Shown here: positions 44,284-54,051 of the stretch, piece after piece
How the letters are laid out: the number at the start of each line of letters is the position of its first letter
How positions within the stretch are numbered: the stretch's first letter is position 1
Origin: JACCXE01 sp963718605
Lineage (GTDB): Bacteria; Actinomycetota; Acidimicrobiia; Acidimicrobiales; JACCXE01
NCBI GenBank assembly: GCA_963718605.1
Contig: OY970363.1
Coordinates: 3,596,001-3,660,000, forward strand
Direction of reading: 5' to 3'
Length of the DNA: 64,000 bases
Program-made: the position numbers and the translations under genes
Notes under the pieces: model-generated
Seen by the model: the letters and a program-made list of their open reading frames with translations, nothing else
Databases searched by the model: none
What the model was told of the DNA's origin: nothing

Positions 44284-45509
44284 GGTCCGTCGTCCGCCTT
44301 CGGTTCCTTCGGCAGACCGAGCACCATCTCGCCGACGATGTTCTTTTGGATCTGGCTCGTGCCCGCGTAGATCGTGCCCGCACGCGCGTGCATGAACTTC
44401 GCGGCCCACGACATCGAACTGTTGGGCGCACCCATATCGTCGGGGTTGAAGGCCGAGCCCGGGGCGCGTCCGCTCGGGATCGTGGCTGTCATGCCGAGCA
44501 GGTCGACGCCGAGTTCGGTCGAGATGCGGTGGTACTCGCTCCAGTAGAGCTTGGCCAGCGAGGCGCCCGCCCCGGCCTGGCCGCCGTGCAGCCAGCTCGT
44601 CAGGGTCTGTAGGCCGAGGTACCGCATGATCTCGACCTTCGAATAGCACCACGCCAGGCGCTGGCGGAAGATCGGATCGTCCGCATGGCCCGTCTCGCGC
44701 GCCAGCGCGAGCAGGCGGTCCATCTCGGTCTTGAACATCAACGGCAATACCGCGGCGGAGGCGCCGCGCTCGTGACCGAGCAGGGTCATCGCGACCGCCC
44801 ACCCGCCGTTGACCTGGCCTACGACGTTGCCGATCGGGCAACGGGCGTCGTCGAAGAACACTTCGTTAAACTCGCTCTCGCCGCTCATCATCTTGATCGG
44901 CCGCACTTCGACGCCGGGCTGCGTCATCGGCACCAGCAAGAACGTGATGCCCTTGTGCTTGGGCGCCTCCGGGTCGGTGCGAGCGAGCACGAAGATCCAG
45001 TCGGCGAGGTGGCCCGCCGACGTCCAGATCTTCTGGCCGTTGATCACCCACTCCTCGCCGTCGGCTTCGGCTTTGCAGCCGAGGTTGCCAAGGTCAGACC
45101 CCGCGTTCGGCTCCGAGTAGCCCTGGCACCATGTGTCGTCTTTGGACAGGATCCGCGGCAAGAAGTGCTTCTTCTGCTCTTCGGTTCCCCACTGCAACAG
45201 CGTGTTGCCGATCATCTGGATCCCGAACACGTCGTTCGGCCCGCCGGTCGGCACGCCTGCCTTCGCGAACTCTTCCGCGACGATGACCTGTTCCAGGGGG
45301 GACAGGCCGCCACCCCCGTATTCGGTTGGCCACGACACCGCGAGCAGGTTGTTGTTCGCCAGGGTCACGCGCCACTTGGCGACGAACTCGTCGGCCTCCT
45401 CGTTGGTCAGCGACCCGACGCCCTGCCAATCCGCGGGCAGGTTCTGATCGAGGAATGCCTTGACCTTCGCGCGGTACTCCTCGGCTTCGGGCGGCCAGGT
45501 GAGATCCAT
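44256..45509 (-). CDS. Acyl-CoA dehydrogenase
   Basis: 417 residues. FAD-dependent first step of beta-oxidation or a related catabolic step. WPTEYGGGG and QVIVAEEFAKAG in the N-terminal helical domain, QGYSEPNAGSDLGNL and WVINGQKIWTSAGHLADW in the beta domain, and GTIYAGTSQIQKNIVGE at the C terminus. The usual catalytic Glu position is not obvious; this actinobacterial FadE subgroup often acts as one half of a heteromer, in steroid or CoA-ester degradation. Five bases after the ROK gene's end on the same strand order. Confidence 0.9.
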   Translation of the reverse strand: MDLTWPPEAEEYRAKVKAFLDQNLPADWQGVGSLTNEEADEFVAKWRVTLANNNLLAVSWPTEYGGGGLSPLEQVIVAEEFAKAGVPTGGPNDVFGIQMIGNTLLQWGTEEQKKHFLPRILSKDDTWCQGYSEPNAGSDLGNLGCKAEADGEEWVINGQKIWTSAGHLADWIFVLARTDPEAPKHKGITFLLVPMTQPGVEVRPIKMMSGESEFNEVFFDDARCPIGNVVGQVNGGWAVAMTLLGHERGASAAVLPLMFKTEMDRLLALARETGHADDPIFRQRLAWCYSKVEIMRYLGLQTLTSWLHGGQAGAGASLAKLYWSEYHRISTELGVDLLGMTATIPSGRAPGSAFNPDDMGAPNSSMSWAAKFMHARAGTIYAGTSQIQKNIVGEMVLGLPKEPKADDGPWSAASGRQ

Positions 45510-45513
45510 GCGC

Positions 45514-46362
45514 TCAGGCTATGCCGAGGTGCCGGTAGGCAACAGCGGCGGCGCCGATCAGCGGACCGTCCGCACCCAGCCCGACCGGGGCGATGCGCGC
45601 ACCGCGTGCGTAAACGATCTGGCTACGTGCGTCGAGCTCGCGTTGCGCGGCCGCAAAGAACGCCTCGCCCATGCCGAGCGCGACTGATCCGCCAACGAGC
45701 GCGAGTTTGAGGTCCAGCAGGTTCACCACGCTCGCCACCCCGCGACCGACCAGTGTCCCGGTGCGCTCGATCGTGGCCGCGTCGGCGTGCGCCGCCGGCG
45801 TGCCCGTGCGCTGCTCAATTTGCGGACCGGATGCCTCGGCCTCGAGGCAACCCTGTGCGCCGCACGCGCACGCGGCGCCGTCGGGCTCGACGATCACGTG
45901 ACCGATGTGGCCGGCATTGGCGGCTTCGCCGTTCAGGAGGCGGCCGTCGAGCACGATGCCGGCGCCCACCCCGGTTGACACGACCATCGCTAGGAAGTTG
46001 CGCTCGCCGCGGGCGGCGCCGCGCCACCCCTCGCCCAATGCGAGCGCCTTCGCGTCGTTGTCGATGTACACATCCAGGCCGGTGGCCTCGGCGAGACGGG
46101 CGCGCAGTGGGAACTCACGCCAGCCGCGGATGTTTAGCGGCGACACGGTCTCACCGCCTGGCGTCATCGGCCCACCACAACCGACGCCAACTGCGGCAAA
46201 GCCGCGTTCATCACCGACCACCCGTGCCAGCAACCCGGCCAGCGTTGACCACGGGTCGTCGGAGTTCGTGGCGGCGCGCTCACGGCGAACAATTGCGCCG
46301 TCGTCATCGACGACGCCGACATCCATCTTCGTGCCACCAATGTCAATCGCAATCACCGCCAT
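45514..46362 (-). CDS. ROK-family sugar kinase (glucokinase-like)
   Basis: 282 residues. ATP-binding AIDIGGTKMDVGVV, GCGGPMTPGG, DNDAKALALGEGWRG (catalytic Asp), GAGIVLDGRLLNG, and the ROK zinc motif CACGAQGCLEAEASG with the GHIGHV histidine. Phosphorylates glucose or N-acetyl sugars. No N-terminal HTH, so an enzyme rather than a repressor. ATG with TAGTTT eight bases upstream. Confidence 0.9.
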   Translation of the reverse strand: MAVIAIDIGGTKMDVGVVDDDGAIVRRERAATNSDDPWSTLAGLLARVVGDERGFAAVGVGCGGPMTPGGETVSPLNIRGWREFPLRARLAEATGLDVYIDNDAKALALGEGWRGAARGERNFLAMVVSTGVGAGIVLDGRLLNGEAANAGHIGHVIVEPDGAACACGAQGCLEAEASGPQIEQRTGTPAAHADAATIERTGTLVGRGVASVVNLLDLKLALVGGSVALGMGEAFFAAAQRELDARSQIVYARGARIAPVGLGADGPLIGAAAVAYRHLGIA

Positions 46363-46370
46363 GCCGGGGA

Positions 46371-46397
46371 AAACTACGTGCGTGCGTCCCCTAACGT
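46371..46397. promoter_or_regulatory. Divergent -10 elements of the ROK and moxR genes
   Basis: Minus strand TAGTTT (46371-46376), 8 bases before the ROK ATG; plus strand TAACGT (46392-46397), 8 bases before the moxR ATG. Both leaderless, in a 43-base gap. Confidence 0.5.
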
Positions 46398-46405
46398 GAC
46401 GGGCC

Positions 46406-47385
46406 ATGGCTGTTCGTCGTCGCGCTGCGAGTCCCGATGCGTTTCAAGCGGTCTTTGAAGCGGTGGCAACCAACATCGGGCATGCGCTCGTCGGCAAGGC
46501 CGACGCGATTCAGCTGTCGCTGGTGTGCCTCGCCGCTGAAGGCCACCTACTGATTGAGGACGTCCCCGGCGTCGGTAAGACCACGCTGGCCAAAGCGCTC
46601 GCCGCGTCCTTTGCGTGCGACTGGAATCGCATCCAGTTCACACCTGACCTTTTGCCGTCCGACGTCACCGGCGTCACCGTGTTCTCGCGCACTGGCAACC
46701 GTTTCGAGTTCCGCCCCGGCGGCGTGTTCGCGAACATCGTGCTCGCCGACGAAATCAACCGCGCCTCGCCCAAGACGCAGGCGGCGCTGCTCGAAGCGAT
46801 GGAAGAACGACAGGTGACTGTCGACGCCACGACGTACTCGTTGCCCGAACCGTTCATGGTGATTGCCACGCAGAACCCGATCGAGCACGAGGGCACCTAT
46901 CCCCTGCCCGACAGTCAGCTCGACCGCTTCCTGATGCGCATTCCGATGGGGTATCCGGCCAAGCGCGCGGAGATCGCCATGCTCGACGAGCACGCCGCGA
47001 TCAATCCGGTGGCCGGGTTGCGCGCCGTCGCCTCCATCGACGACGTCACCACCATGGTCACGAGCGCCCAGAGCGTGCACGTCGCGAACCAGTTGCGCGC
47101 GTACATCGTCGACATTGCCGACGCGACCCGTCGCCACCCGAGCCTCACGCTGGGCGCGTCGCCCGCGCCGCGCTCGCCCTTCAGAAGACGGCGCGCGCCT
47201 GGGCCGCGGCAAACGGGCGCGACTTCGCCAATGCCGACGACGTGAAGGCCGTCGCGTCGCCCGTGCTCGGCCATCGCCTCGTGCCGACGCCCGAAGCGGA
47301 GTTCGAAGGCATTGACGCCTACGCGATCCTCGCGGACCTGTTGGGCCGGATCCCGGTCCCGTCGTCGGGTTACACGCGGGCCTAG
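46406..47385 (+). CDS. MoxR-family AAA+ ATPase, one frame break
   Basis: About 326 residues if one C is restored in the run 47162-47164; the frame then continues SPRAALALQKTARAWAAANGRDFANADDVKAVASPVLGHRL to a TAG at 47383. Walker A EDVPGVGKTTLAKAL, Walker B VLADEINRASPKTQAALLEAMEE, sensor ATQNPIEHEGTYPLPDSQLDRF. MoxR ATPases act as chaperones for partner proteins, here encoded by the following DUF58 and transglutaminase genes. Confidence 0.9.
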
Positions 47386-47395
47386 CGGGAACCGC

Positions 47396-48604
47396 ATGAT
47401 CACGCGCCGCGGCCTCGCCGTTGTGGCGGCGAGCGTTGCCCTCGGTATCGGGGGACGGCTGCTCGGCCTCGGTGAGTTCTACGGCCTCGCCGGCGGCGGT
47501 CTCGGCCTCGTCGTCGCGGCCTTCCTGACCACTCGCACACGTATCCAAGACCTCGTAGTCAGCCGGGACATCACGCCGACCCGCGTGCATGTCGACAGCC
47601 CGTGGCGAGTCGCGATCGCGGCCACCAACCGCGGCACGCGCCGCACCCCACTGCTGAATGTCAGCACCACGTTCTCGGCGGCACAGCGCTACGCCCGTTT
47701 CGCGTTAGCGCCGCTCGAGCGCGGTGGACGGGCCGACGCGGCGTTCCGCCTCCCCACCGACAGACGCGGGGTATTCACACTGGGACCCCTCGTCGTCGAA
47801 CGCACCGACATCTTCGGTCTCGTCTCGCGCAAGACGGAGGCGGCCCCGGCAGCCAAGCTCACGGTGTTTCCCCGCGTCGATGCCGTGACGTCGCTCGAAG
47901 GCGTTGGCGTGGCCGACCCGATCGCCGAAGCCACCGGCCCGCGCCGCGTCGGCGCTACCGGCGGCGACTTCTTTGCGCTGACCGAATACGCCGAGGGCGA
48001 CGACCTGCGCCGCGTCCACTGGCCGTCGGTCGCGCGCACCGGCCGGTTGATGATCCGGCAAGAAGAAACGCCGTGGCGAGGACGCACGACCGTGGTCGTC
48101 GATCTGCGAGCCGACGTGCACGACCGAGATTCGTTCGAGGACGTGTTGTCGGCCGCGGCGTCCGTGCTGCTCGCCGGCGGTAGCCGCAACGGCCTCGTGC
48201 GCCTGGTGACCACGGGTCCCTTCGATTCTGGCTTCGGCGCCGGGCGCGTGTTCCTCGATCACCTGCTCGAAGTGCTCGCGCTGGCCAACCCGCAAGTCGA
48301 CGGCGGCAAGGGTGGGCTGGCCGCCCTCGGCGGGGCCGGCCGGCGCACCAGTGCCGCGTTGGCCGCACGGGAAGGTCCGTGCGTCATCACGACGTCCCGC
48401 GGCGCCCGCGAACTCGGGCCGTTCATCTCGAAGGACCCGCACGCGGTCGGCGTCGTGTTCACGTTCGGCACAGAGAAAATGCCCGCGGCGAGCCGCCGGT
48501 CCCAAATGATCACCGTGCCGGTGAACTCCCGCGGCTTCGCGACGGCCTGGGCGGCGCGCCGCACCCCCGGCGGGTCGCGCAAGCGCGCCGCGGTGGCGAA
48601 GTGA
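47396..48604 (+). CDS. DUF58 domain-containing protein
   Basis: 402 residues. Two N-terminal membrane helices (LAVVAASVALGIGGRLL; FYGLAGGGLGLVVAAFL), a beta-rich region and the DUF58 signature EYAEGDDLRRVHWPSVARTGRLMIRQEE, with a von Willebrand-like fold after it. Standard partner of MoxR ATPases. The ATG was chosen 10 bases after the moxR stop; its own stop overlaps the next GTG (GTGA). Confidence 0.9.
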   Translation: MITRRGLAVVAASVALGIGGRLLGLGEFYGLAGGGLGLVVAAFLTTRTRIQDLVVSRDITPTRVHVDSPWRVAIAATNRGTRRTPLLNVSTTFSAAQRYARFALAPLERGGRADAAFRLPTDRRGVFTLGPLVVERTDIFGLVSRKTEAAPAAKLTVFPRVDAVTSLEGVGVADPIAEATGPRRVGATGGDFFALTEYAEGDDLRRVHWPSVARTGRLMIRQEETPWRGRTTVVVDLRADVHDRDSFEDVLSAAASVLLAGGSRNGLVRLVTTGPFDSGFGAGRVFLDHLLEVLALANPQVDGGKGGLAALGGAGRRTSAALAAREGPCVITTSRGARELGPFISKDPHAVGVVFTFGTEKMPAASRRSQMITVPVNSRGFATAWAARRTPGGSRKRAAVAK

Positions 48605-50799
48605 CCGACGACATCCGCGCCGAGTTGCCCACCCTGGGCGCCCTCGTGCTGCTCGACCTCGTCGCGGCCGCGTGTTTGGGGCGGCTCTTCACCACGCCCG
48701 CTCCCCTCGTGCCGATCCTCGTGGCCGTCGTGGCCGGGCACACGATCGCGTTTGAGTGCCGCCGGCGCAACCTGCCCGTCGCGGGCACGGCCGGGGTAGT
48801 GCTGGCCGGCGGGTTCCTACTGATGGCGTGGCTCGTGGTGCCCCACGACACCCTGCTCGGTTTGCCGACGCCCGACACGCTCAGCGCGATCAACCGCGGT
48901 GTCAGTGAGGCGCGGCGCCAGTTCGGCGTGGCGATCGCTCCGACGCAACCGACCGAAGGCTTCACGATGGCGTGCGTGTTCGCCGTGGTCGTCCTGGCCG
49001 CGCTGGCGGACTGGGGCGCGTTCCGTCTGCGGGCCACGATCGAAGCGACCGTCCCGGCGTTCACGATCTTCGTGTTTGCCGCCGTGCTCGGCACTACCAC
49101 CAACCGAGCATTCGCGACGATGGCGTTCGGCGCCGCGCTGCTCGTGTGGTTCGTCGCCCACAACGCGACGGTGATCGCGCGAACCCGCCCGTGGTTCAAC
49201 GGCACCGCCACGCGTGGCCGGCGGGCGCTGTCACGCGCCGGGGTCGGAGTCAGCAGCGTCGCCCTTGTCGCCGCCGCGGTTGGCCTGTCGTTGCCCTTCA
49301 CCCAAACACCGCCCGCCGTCGCATGGCGCAATCACGGCCATTCGCAGGCGCGCACCACCGTCAGCCCGCTCGTGGACATCCGCACTCGCCTGGTCACCCG
49401 CGACGACGTGGTCGCATTCACGGTCGACTCGAGCGCCCGGGCGTATTGGCGCCTCACGTCGCTGGACTCCTTCGACGGACGCATCTGGTCGTCACACGGC
49501 AACTACAAAGAAGTCGGCACGTCCAAGACACTGAATGACCGGGTGGGCACGCGCGTCACGCAGCACTTCACCATCGCTGACCTGCAGTCCATCTGGTTGC
49601 CGGCCGCATACCGACCCGCGTCGACACCCTCGGCCAAGGACGTCAGCTACGACACGGCCGCCGAGGCATTCATCACCGCCGACACGACGAGCGACGGGCT
49701 GGATTACCGCGTCTCGTCGGTGGTGCGCGACCTGTCGCCCGAACAGCTCCGCGCCGCCGCGCACGTCAACACGTCACCCTCACAGATCGCGCTGCCTCCG
49801 ATCGCGCCGGCGGTGGCGAACCTCTCGCGGTCGATCACGGCCGGGCTGACCACTGCCTACGACAAGGCACTCGCAGTTCAGCAGTACTTCCGCTCCGGCG
49901 CCTTCAAGTACGACCTGGCGGTTCCACCCGGCCACAGCAACGACGACATCTCTCGCTTCCTGTTCGTCACCAAGCGTGGGTACTGCGAGCAGTTCGCCGG
50001 CACGATGGCCGTGCTCGCCCGCGCCGCCGGCCTGCCGACGCGTGTTGCCGTCGGCTTCACGCCGGGCGACGCCACCGCGAACCATTACGTGGTGCGCGAA
50101 TTGCACGCGCACGCGTGGCCTGAGGTGTTCCTCGGGTCTGCCGGTTGGGTGGCGTTCGAGCCCACCCCCGGCCGGGGCATCCCGGGCGCCGAGGCCTACA
50201 CGGGGGCCACCGAATCCCAGGCCGACTCGACCCGACCGGGAGCGACCAGCACGCTCGTGCCGACGACGGTCGACCCCGCCGCCGGAACCGAGGGAGCCGA
50301 GGGCGGCGCCACCACCACTACGCAAGGCCCCGCCACGTCACCGCTGAAGCACGACCGCGGCCTTCCGGTTCGCGCGCTGGTGATCACCGCCTTGCTCGTG
50401 CTCACGCTCGGCGCCGTGCTCTCGGCCGTGCCGCTCATCATGGCGAGCCGACGCCGCCGCAGGTACTCCGGCGCCGCCGACGCCGCGCAACGCGTGCTGG
50501 TGGCGTGGAACGACACGAACGAAGCGCTGCGCTTCGCCGGCGCGCCCATTCGCGCCGCCGACACGCCGCGGGAGCGCGTGTCCAGCGCGACAAACGTGTT
50601 GGGCGATGGAGGAGTTGCGACGCTCACGCGTCTCGCCGGGAACGTGGACCTCGCCGCCTACGCGCCGCCCCGTCTGACCGAAGAGGACGCGCTCAGCGCG
50701 CGCGGCGACGCGGAAGAAGTGCGCAGGGTTGCGTTCGGAACCGCCTCCCGTCGCCAGCGCTTCCTGTTCGCCGTGAACCCCCGACGCCTGAAGCGTTAG
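48601..50799 (+). CDS. TgpA-type membrane transglutaminase-like protein (DUF3488)
   Basis: 732 residues. Several N-terminal membrane helices (residues 1-235), then an extracytoplasmic transglutaminase core: VTKRGYCEQFAGTMAVLARAAGLPTRVA (catalytic Cys), ELHAHAWPEVFL (His) and GWVAFEPTPGRG; a further helix (LVITALLVLTLGAVLSAV) and a C-terminal DUF4129-like cytoplasmic tail. Forms the conserved MoxR-DUF58-TgpA operon, probably acting on envelope proteins. GTG start overlaps the DUF58 stop by four bases. Confidence 0.9.
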   Translation: MTDDIRAELPTLGALVLLDLVAAACLGRLFTTPAPLVPILVAVVAGHTIAFECRRRNLPVAGTAGVVLAGGFLLMAWLVVPHDTLLGLPTPDTLSAINRGVSEARRQFGVAIAPTQPTEGFTMACVFAVVVLAALADWGAFRLRATIEATVPAFTIFVFAAVLGTTTNRAFATMAFGAALLVWFVAHNATVIARTRPWFNGTATRGRRALSRAGVGVSSVALVAAAVGLSLPFTQTPPAVAWRNHGHSQARTTVSPLVDIRTRLVTRDDVVAFTVDSSARAYWRLTSLDSFDGRIWSSHGNYKEVGTSKTLNDRVGTRVTQHFTIADLQSIWLPAAYRPASTPSAKDVSYDTAAEAFITADTTSDGLDYRVSSVVRDLSPEQLRAAAHVNTSPSQIALPPIAPAVANLSRSITAGLTTAYDKALAVQQYFRSGAFKYDLAVPPGHSNDDISRFLFVTKRGYCEQFAGTMAVLARAAGLPTRVAVGFTPGDATANHYVVRELHAHAWPEVFLGSAGWVAFEPTPGRGIPGAEAYTGATESQADSTRPGATSTLVPTTVDPAAGTEGAEGGATTTTQGPATSPLKHDRGLPVRALVITALLVLTLGAVLSAVPLIMASRRRRRYSGAADAAQRVLVAWNDTNEALRFAGAPIRAADTPRERVSSATNVLGDGGVATLTRLAGNVDLAAYAPPRLTEEDALSARGDAEEVRRVAFGTASRRQRFLFAVNPRRLKR

Positions 50800-50806
50800 T
50801 TACGCG

Positions 50807-51175
50807 TTACGCGTCGGCGTCGTCGTCGGACTGACGGAAGCGACGCGGGCGCATGCGGCGGTTCGGGTCCGAGACCATCGAGCCCAGGCGCCCCGCAGAC
50901 GTGCGCAGGCGATCGCCGCCCACCTTCCGCACACCGTTGACCAACACGGCGCCGGTCCACACCATCGCGAGGAAGGCCACCGCGCCGAGATAGAAGCTGG
51001 CGGCGAAGCCGACCAAGAGCAGTACGAGCGAACCGACAAACCCAGCTGCGGCCAAGCGGATAGCGCGCACGTTTTGCGCGTGCGAATCGCCGGAGCTGCC
51101 CGGGGCTTGATTGCCCGCGTAGAAGCTGCGCTCGATCTCATGGAGGATCCGCTGCTCTTCTTCGCTTAGAGGCAC
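50807..51175 (-). CDS. DUF3040 membrane protein
   Basis: 122 residues. Opening PLSEEEQRILHEIERSFYA is the DUF3040 hallmark, followed by two membrane helices (AAGFVGSLVLLLVGFAASF, AVAFLAMVWTGAVLV) and a basic tail. Actinobacterial family of unknown function. Convergent with the transglutaminase gene. Confidence 0.85.
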   Translation of the reverse strand: MPLSEEEQRILHEIERSFYAGNQAPGSSGDSHAQNVRAIRLAAAGFVGSLVLLLVGFAASFYLGAVAFLAMVWTGAVLVNGVRKVGGDRLRTSAGRLGSMVSDPNRRMRPRRFRQSDDDADA

Positions 51176-51226
51176 TGCGTCCAGTTTCGCACTTTCCCAT
51201 GATCCTTACAACGCGTGTTCGCGGAG

Positions 51227-52511
51227 TTACGCATCTGGGTCTCCATCCGGTCCCCACTGTTGTTGGCCAAAGCGCCGCCTCCGTATACCGTCCCGGCCGA
51301 CCAGCGTGGCCGGAGCGACGGCATTGTCTCCGAACTTTTCGCGTATCGCCGCGACCGCGTCGCCGGTGGAGGGACGCCTCGGCTCGGCCACTTCCTCAGC
51401 CGGCTCTGGTTCTCCGAGGAGGTCGAGTTGTTTGGGTGGCGGGTCGGTCAGGTTGCTTACACCCACGCCGAGCAGGCGGACCCCGTCACGCAGGTCGACG
51501 GCGTCAAGCATCTCGTTCGCAATCGCGCGCCAGCGTCACACCGTCTTCTACGGAACCGCCCGGGGTTTTGGACCGAGTGATCGACGTGAAGTCGCCGTAT
51601 CGCACCTTCAGGACCACGGTGCGCGCCGCCATGTTGGCGTGCACCATGCGCGCCGCGACCGCGTCGGCTTGGCGCACCACCTCACGATGCAGGTGCGCGG
51701 GGTCCGAGATGTCGCGGGCGTAGGTCTCTTCGTGACTGATCGACTTCGCGGCCGCTTCGGCGACGACAGGCCGATCGTCCATCGCGTTGGCCAGTTCGTA
51801 CAGCTGCACACCCATGCGCGGCCCGAAGGCGCGTTCCAACGCGTTGATCGGCAGGGCGGCGAGGTCGCCGACGGTCTTCACGCCCAGGTCGGCCAGGCGT
51901 TCCGCCGTCTTCGCGCCCACACCCCACAGCGCCCGGATCGGTAGCGGGTGCAGAAATTGCAGTTCGGTGCCGGGCGGCACCACCTTCACGCCGAGACCGG
52001 GCTCGACCACTCCGTTCGGCAACGCGCGCGGCTTGGCCGCCACCGAACCCAACTTCGCAATCAGTTTGGACGCGGCCACCCCGATGCAGCAGTTGAGGTT
52101 GATTTCGTCGCGCACCCGCTGGCGCAGCGCGTGCGCGACGGGCGACGGGTCCTCCACGCGGCGCGTGGCGCCGCTGACGTCCAGAAACGCCTCGTCGAGT
52201 GACACTGGCTCCACGAGCGGCGTGACGTCGCGCATGATCACGCGCAGTTGCTGGCTGATCTCCTCGTAACGGTCGAAGCGGCCCGGCAGGACGATCGCCT
52301 GCGGGCACAGCCGCCGGGCCCGCGCCATCGGCGTGGCCGACCGCACCCCGTAGACGCGGGCTTCGTAGTTCGCCGCCGCGACCACGCCGCGATTGCCGGT
52401 ACCGCCGACGACGACGGGCTTTCCCACGAGAGACGGATTGTCCAGCATCTCGACGGCTGCATAGAAGCAGTCCATGTCAAGGTGCAGCACGACGCGCGGC
52501 CAAGGCGTCAC
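51227..52511 (-). CDS. dinB: Y-family DNA polymerase IV (DinB), one frame break
   Basis: About 427 residues after removing one base from the GC run 51524-51530; the frame then reads LARIANEMLDAVDLRDGVRLLGVGVSNL. Palm motif VLHLDMDCFYAAVE, catalytic SLDEAFLDVSG, KLGSVAAKP, HhH region LWGVGAKTAERLADLGVKTVGDLA, little-finger domain and a C-terminal QLDLL, the usual beta-clamp-binding motif. Translesion polymerase. Start overlaps the Nudix stop by four bases. Confidence 0.9.
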
Positions 52512-53002
52512 GAACCGCTACGCAACTCCACTATCAACCCGTCACCGCGGTTGCCCTCAACCGAATAATCGAACGTGCGGGGCTCGAGCCAGCGCTCACC
52601 GAGCCAGCCCAACAGGGGCTCGCGGGTCGGAACCCAGGAGGCCTCGAGGGCCGCAATTGCTTCATCCAGGGAAAAGTACCGACAGGCTGTGACAATGCCG
52701 TCGGGATCGTCGATCGCGATCTCGCCGCCGACGGCGTGGGCGAGGTAGCTCTCGGCCACGAGGTTGAATCCCATGGACTTGCTGGTGGCCAGGGTGGTCC
52801 AGACGAGGGGGCCCCACGTCTCTACGACCAGCCCGGTTTCTTCCAGGACTTCGCGTTCCAAGCCGAGGATCGGGTCCTCGTCAGGCTCGACGACGCCGCC
52901 GGGTAATGACCACTCGACCCGTCCATCGGCCCGGGTGTTTTCGACGAGCAGGATCTGCCCGTCGTCCTCAATTACCGCGCTTGCTACCCGCCAGGCCCGC
53001 AT
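52508..53002 (-). CDS. Nudix hydrolase
   Basis: 164 residues. Nudix box GGVVEPDEDPILGLEREVLEETGLV at about residues 34-58 (metal-binding Glu in REVLEETG). Upstream strand VASAVIEDDGQILLVEN. Substrate unknown, possibly a damaged nucleotide given the coupled dinB. The ATG lies inside the 3' end of the glycosyltransferase gene. Confidence 0.87.
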   Translation of the reverse strand: MRAWRVASAVIEDDGQILLVENTRADGRVEWSLPGGVVEPDEDPILGLEREVLEETGLVVETWGPLVWTTLATSKSMGFNLVAESYLAHAVGGEIAIDDPDGIVTACRYFSLDEAIAALEASWVPTREPLLGWLGERWLEPRTFDYSVEGNRGDGLIVELRSGS

Positions 53003-53804
53003 GCGCCCAGTTTGGCCCGTGGAACGGATGGGCGAGACGCGTACCAAGGCGGGTCGCCCGTTCGGAAATGCCCCACTTCGTGACGAGGCGCAGCGCTTCG
53101 ACGACGATCGACTTCGACATCTTCGACTCGCCGTGCTCGCGGTCTTCGAACCGGATCGGCACCTCGACCACGCGGGCGCCGGTGCGAACCGCCCTCCACG
53201 TGCCTTCGATCTGGAAGCCGTAGCCGCTGGCGCCGAGGCCGGCGAAATCCATTCGGTGCAACAGGCCGGACCGGTACGCCCGGAAACCGGCGGTCGCGTC
53301 GGCGACGCCGAGGTGCAGCATCATCGACGCGTACCGGTTGCCGCCGCGGCTGAGCAGGCGGCGCGAAAGCTTCCAGTGCGGGATGGCGCCACCGGGCACA
53401 TAACGCGAGCCGATCGCCAGGTCGGCCCCGCGCTCCATGGCCGACAGCAGCTTCGGCAGATCATCGGGACGGTGACTCCCGTCCGCGTCCATCTCGACCA
53501 ACACGTCGTAGTGGTGCGCGAGCCCCCAGGCGAAGCCGGCGCGGTACGCCGCACCCAAACCGTCTTTTGAGCTGCGCTCGAGCAGGTGCACGCCGGGCAT
53601 GCGTTGGCCAACCCAGCGCACGCGCTCGGCCGTGCCGTCCGGACTGCCGTCGTCCACGACCAGCACGTCCACAAAAGGCACACTCGCCCGCACCCTGTCC
53701 AAGATGCTGACGATGTTCTCGGCCTCGTTGTACGTGGGGAGCACCACCAGGACGCGCGGGCGCGCGACCGTATGATCGCCGGGTGACTGCAACTCGACGG
53801 CCAT
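52968..53804 (-). CDS. GT2 glycosyltransferase, polyprenol-phosphate mannose synthase type
   Basis: 278 residues. VVLPTYNEAENIVSIL, VVDDGSPDGTAERV, the DxD metal site EMDADGSHRPDDLPKL, GSRYVPGG and YGFQIEGTWRAV with EVPIRFEDREHGESKM match DPM1/Ppm1-like enzymes, which load mannose onto polyprenyl phosphate for lipomannan or protein mannosylation. No C-terminal membrane domain, so peripheral. The ATG was preferred; a GTG eight codons upstream is possible. Confidence 0.88.
   Translation of the reverse strand: MAVELQSPGDHTVARPRVLVVLPTYNEAENIVSILDRVRASVPFVDVLVVDDGSPDGTAERVRWVGQRMPGVHLLERSSKDGLGAAYRAGFAWGLAHHYDVLVEMDADGSHRPDDLPKLLSAMERGADLAIGSRYVPGGAIPHWKLSRRLLSRGGNRYASMMLHLGVADATAGFRAYRSGLLHRMDFAGLGASGYGFQIEGTWRAVRTGARVVEVPIRFEDREHGESKMSKSIVVEALRLVTKWGISERATRLGTRLAHPFHGPNWAHAGLAGSKRGN
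53771..53776 (+). promoter_or_regulatory. -10 element of the small membrane protein gene (leaderless)
   Basis: TATGAT, six bases before the GTG at 53783; the most consensus-like of the leaderless -10 elements. It lies inside the GT2 coding sequence on the other strand. Confidence 0.55.
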
Positions 53805-54046
53805 CTGCGCTCCCTTCAACCCGGGCACGCGCCGTGGCCTTCGCCTCGATCGTCCTCGCCGGAATCTGTGGATCCCTTATCGGCTGGTCGCTCGTGAGTC
53901 TTGAGTGTCACGGAAACTGCGCAATGCCCGAATCGTTCGGAATCCTGATCGGCGGCGTCACCTTCGCCCTCGGCGTGTCCGTGGTGGCCGTGCTCGGCCT
54001 GCGGGCCATGGCCGAGTGGCGCGGCCAACTCGAATTAGACGAGTAG
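53783..54046 (+). CDS. Small two-helix membrane protein
   Basis: 87 residues. Basic N terminus, two membrane helices (AVAFASIVLAGICGSLIGWSLV; FGILIGGVTFALGVSVVAVLGL), Cys pair in SLECHGNCAMP between them, acidic end. No family recognised. The GTG at 53783 is favoured by the TATGAT -10, although it makes the gene overlap the 5' end of the divergent GT2 gene by 22 bases; a GTG at 53834 would give 70 residues. Confidence 0.6.
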   Translation: MTATRRPSALPSTRARAVAFASIVLAGICGSLIGWSLVSLECHGNCAMPESFGILIGGVTFALGVSVVAVLGLRAMAEWRGQLELDE

Positions 54047-54051
54047 CGCTG

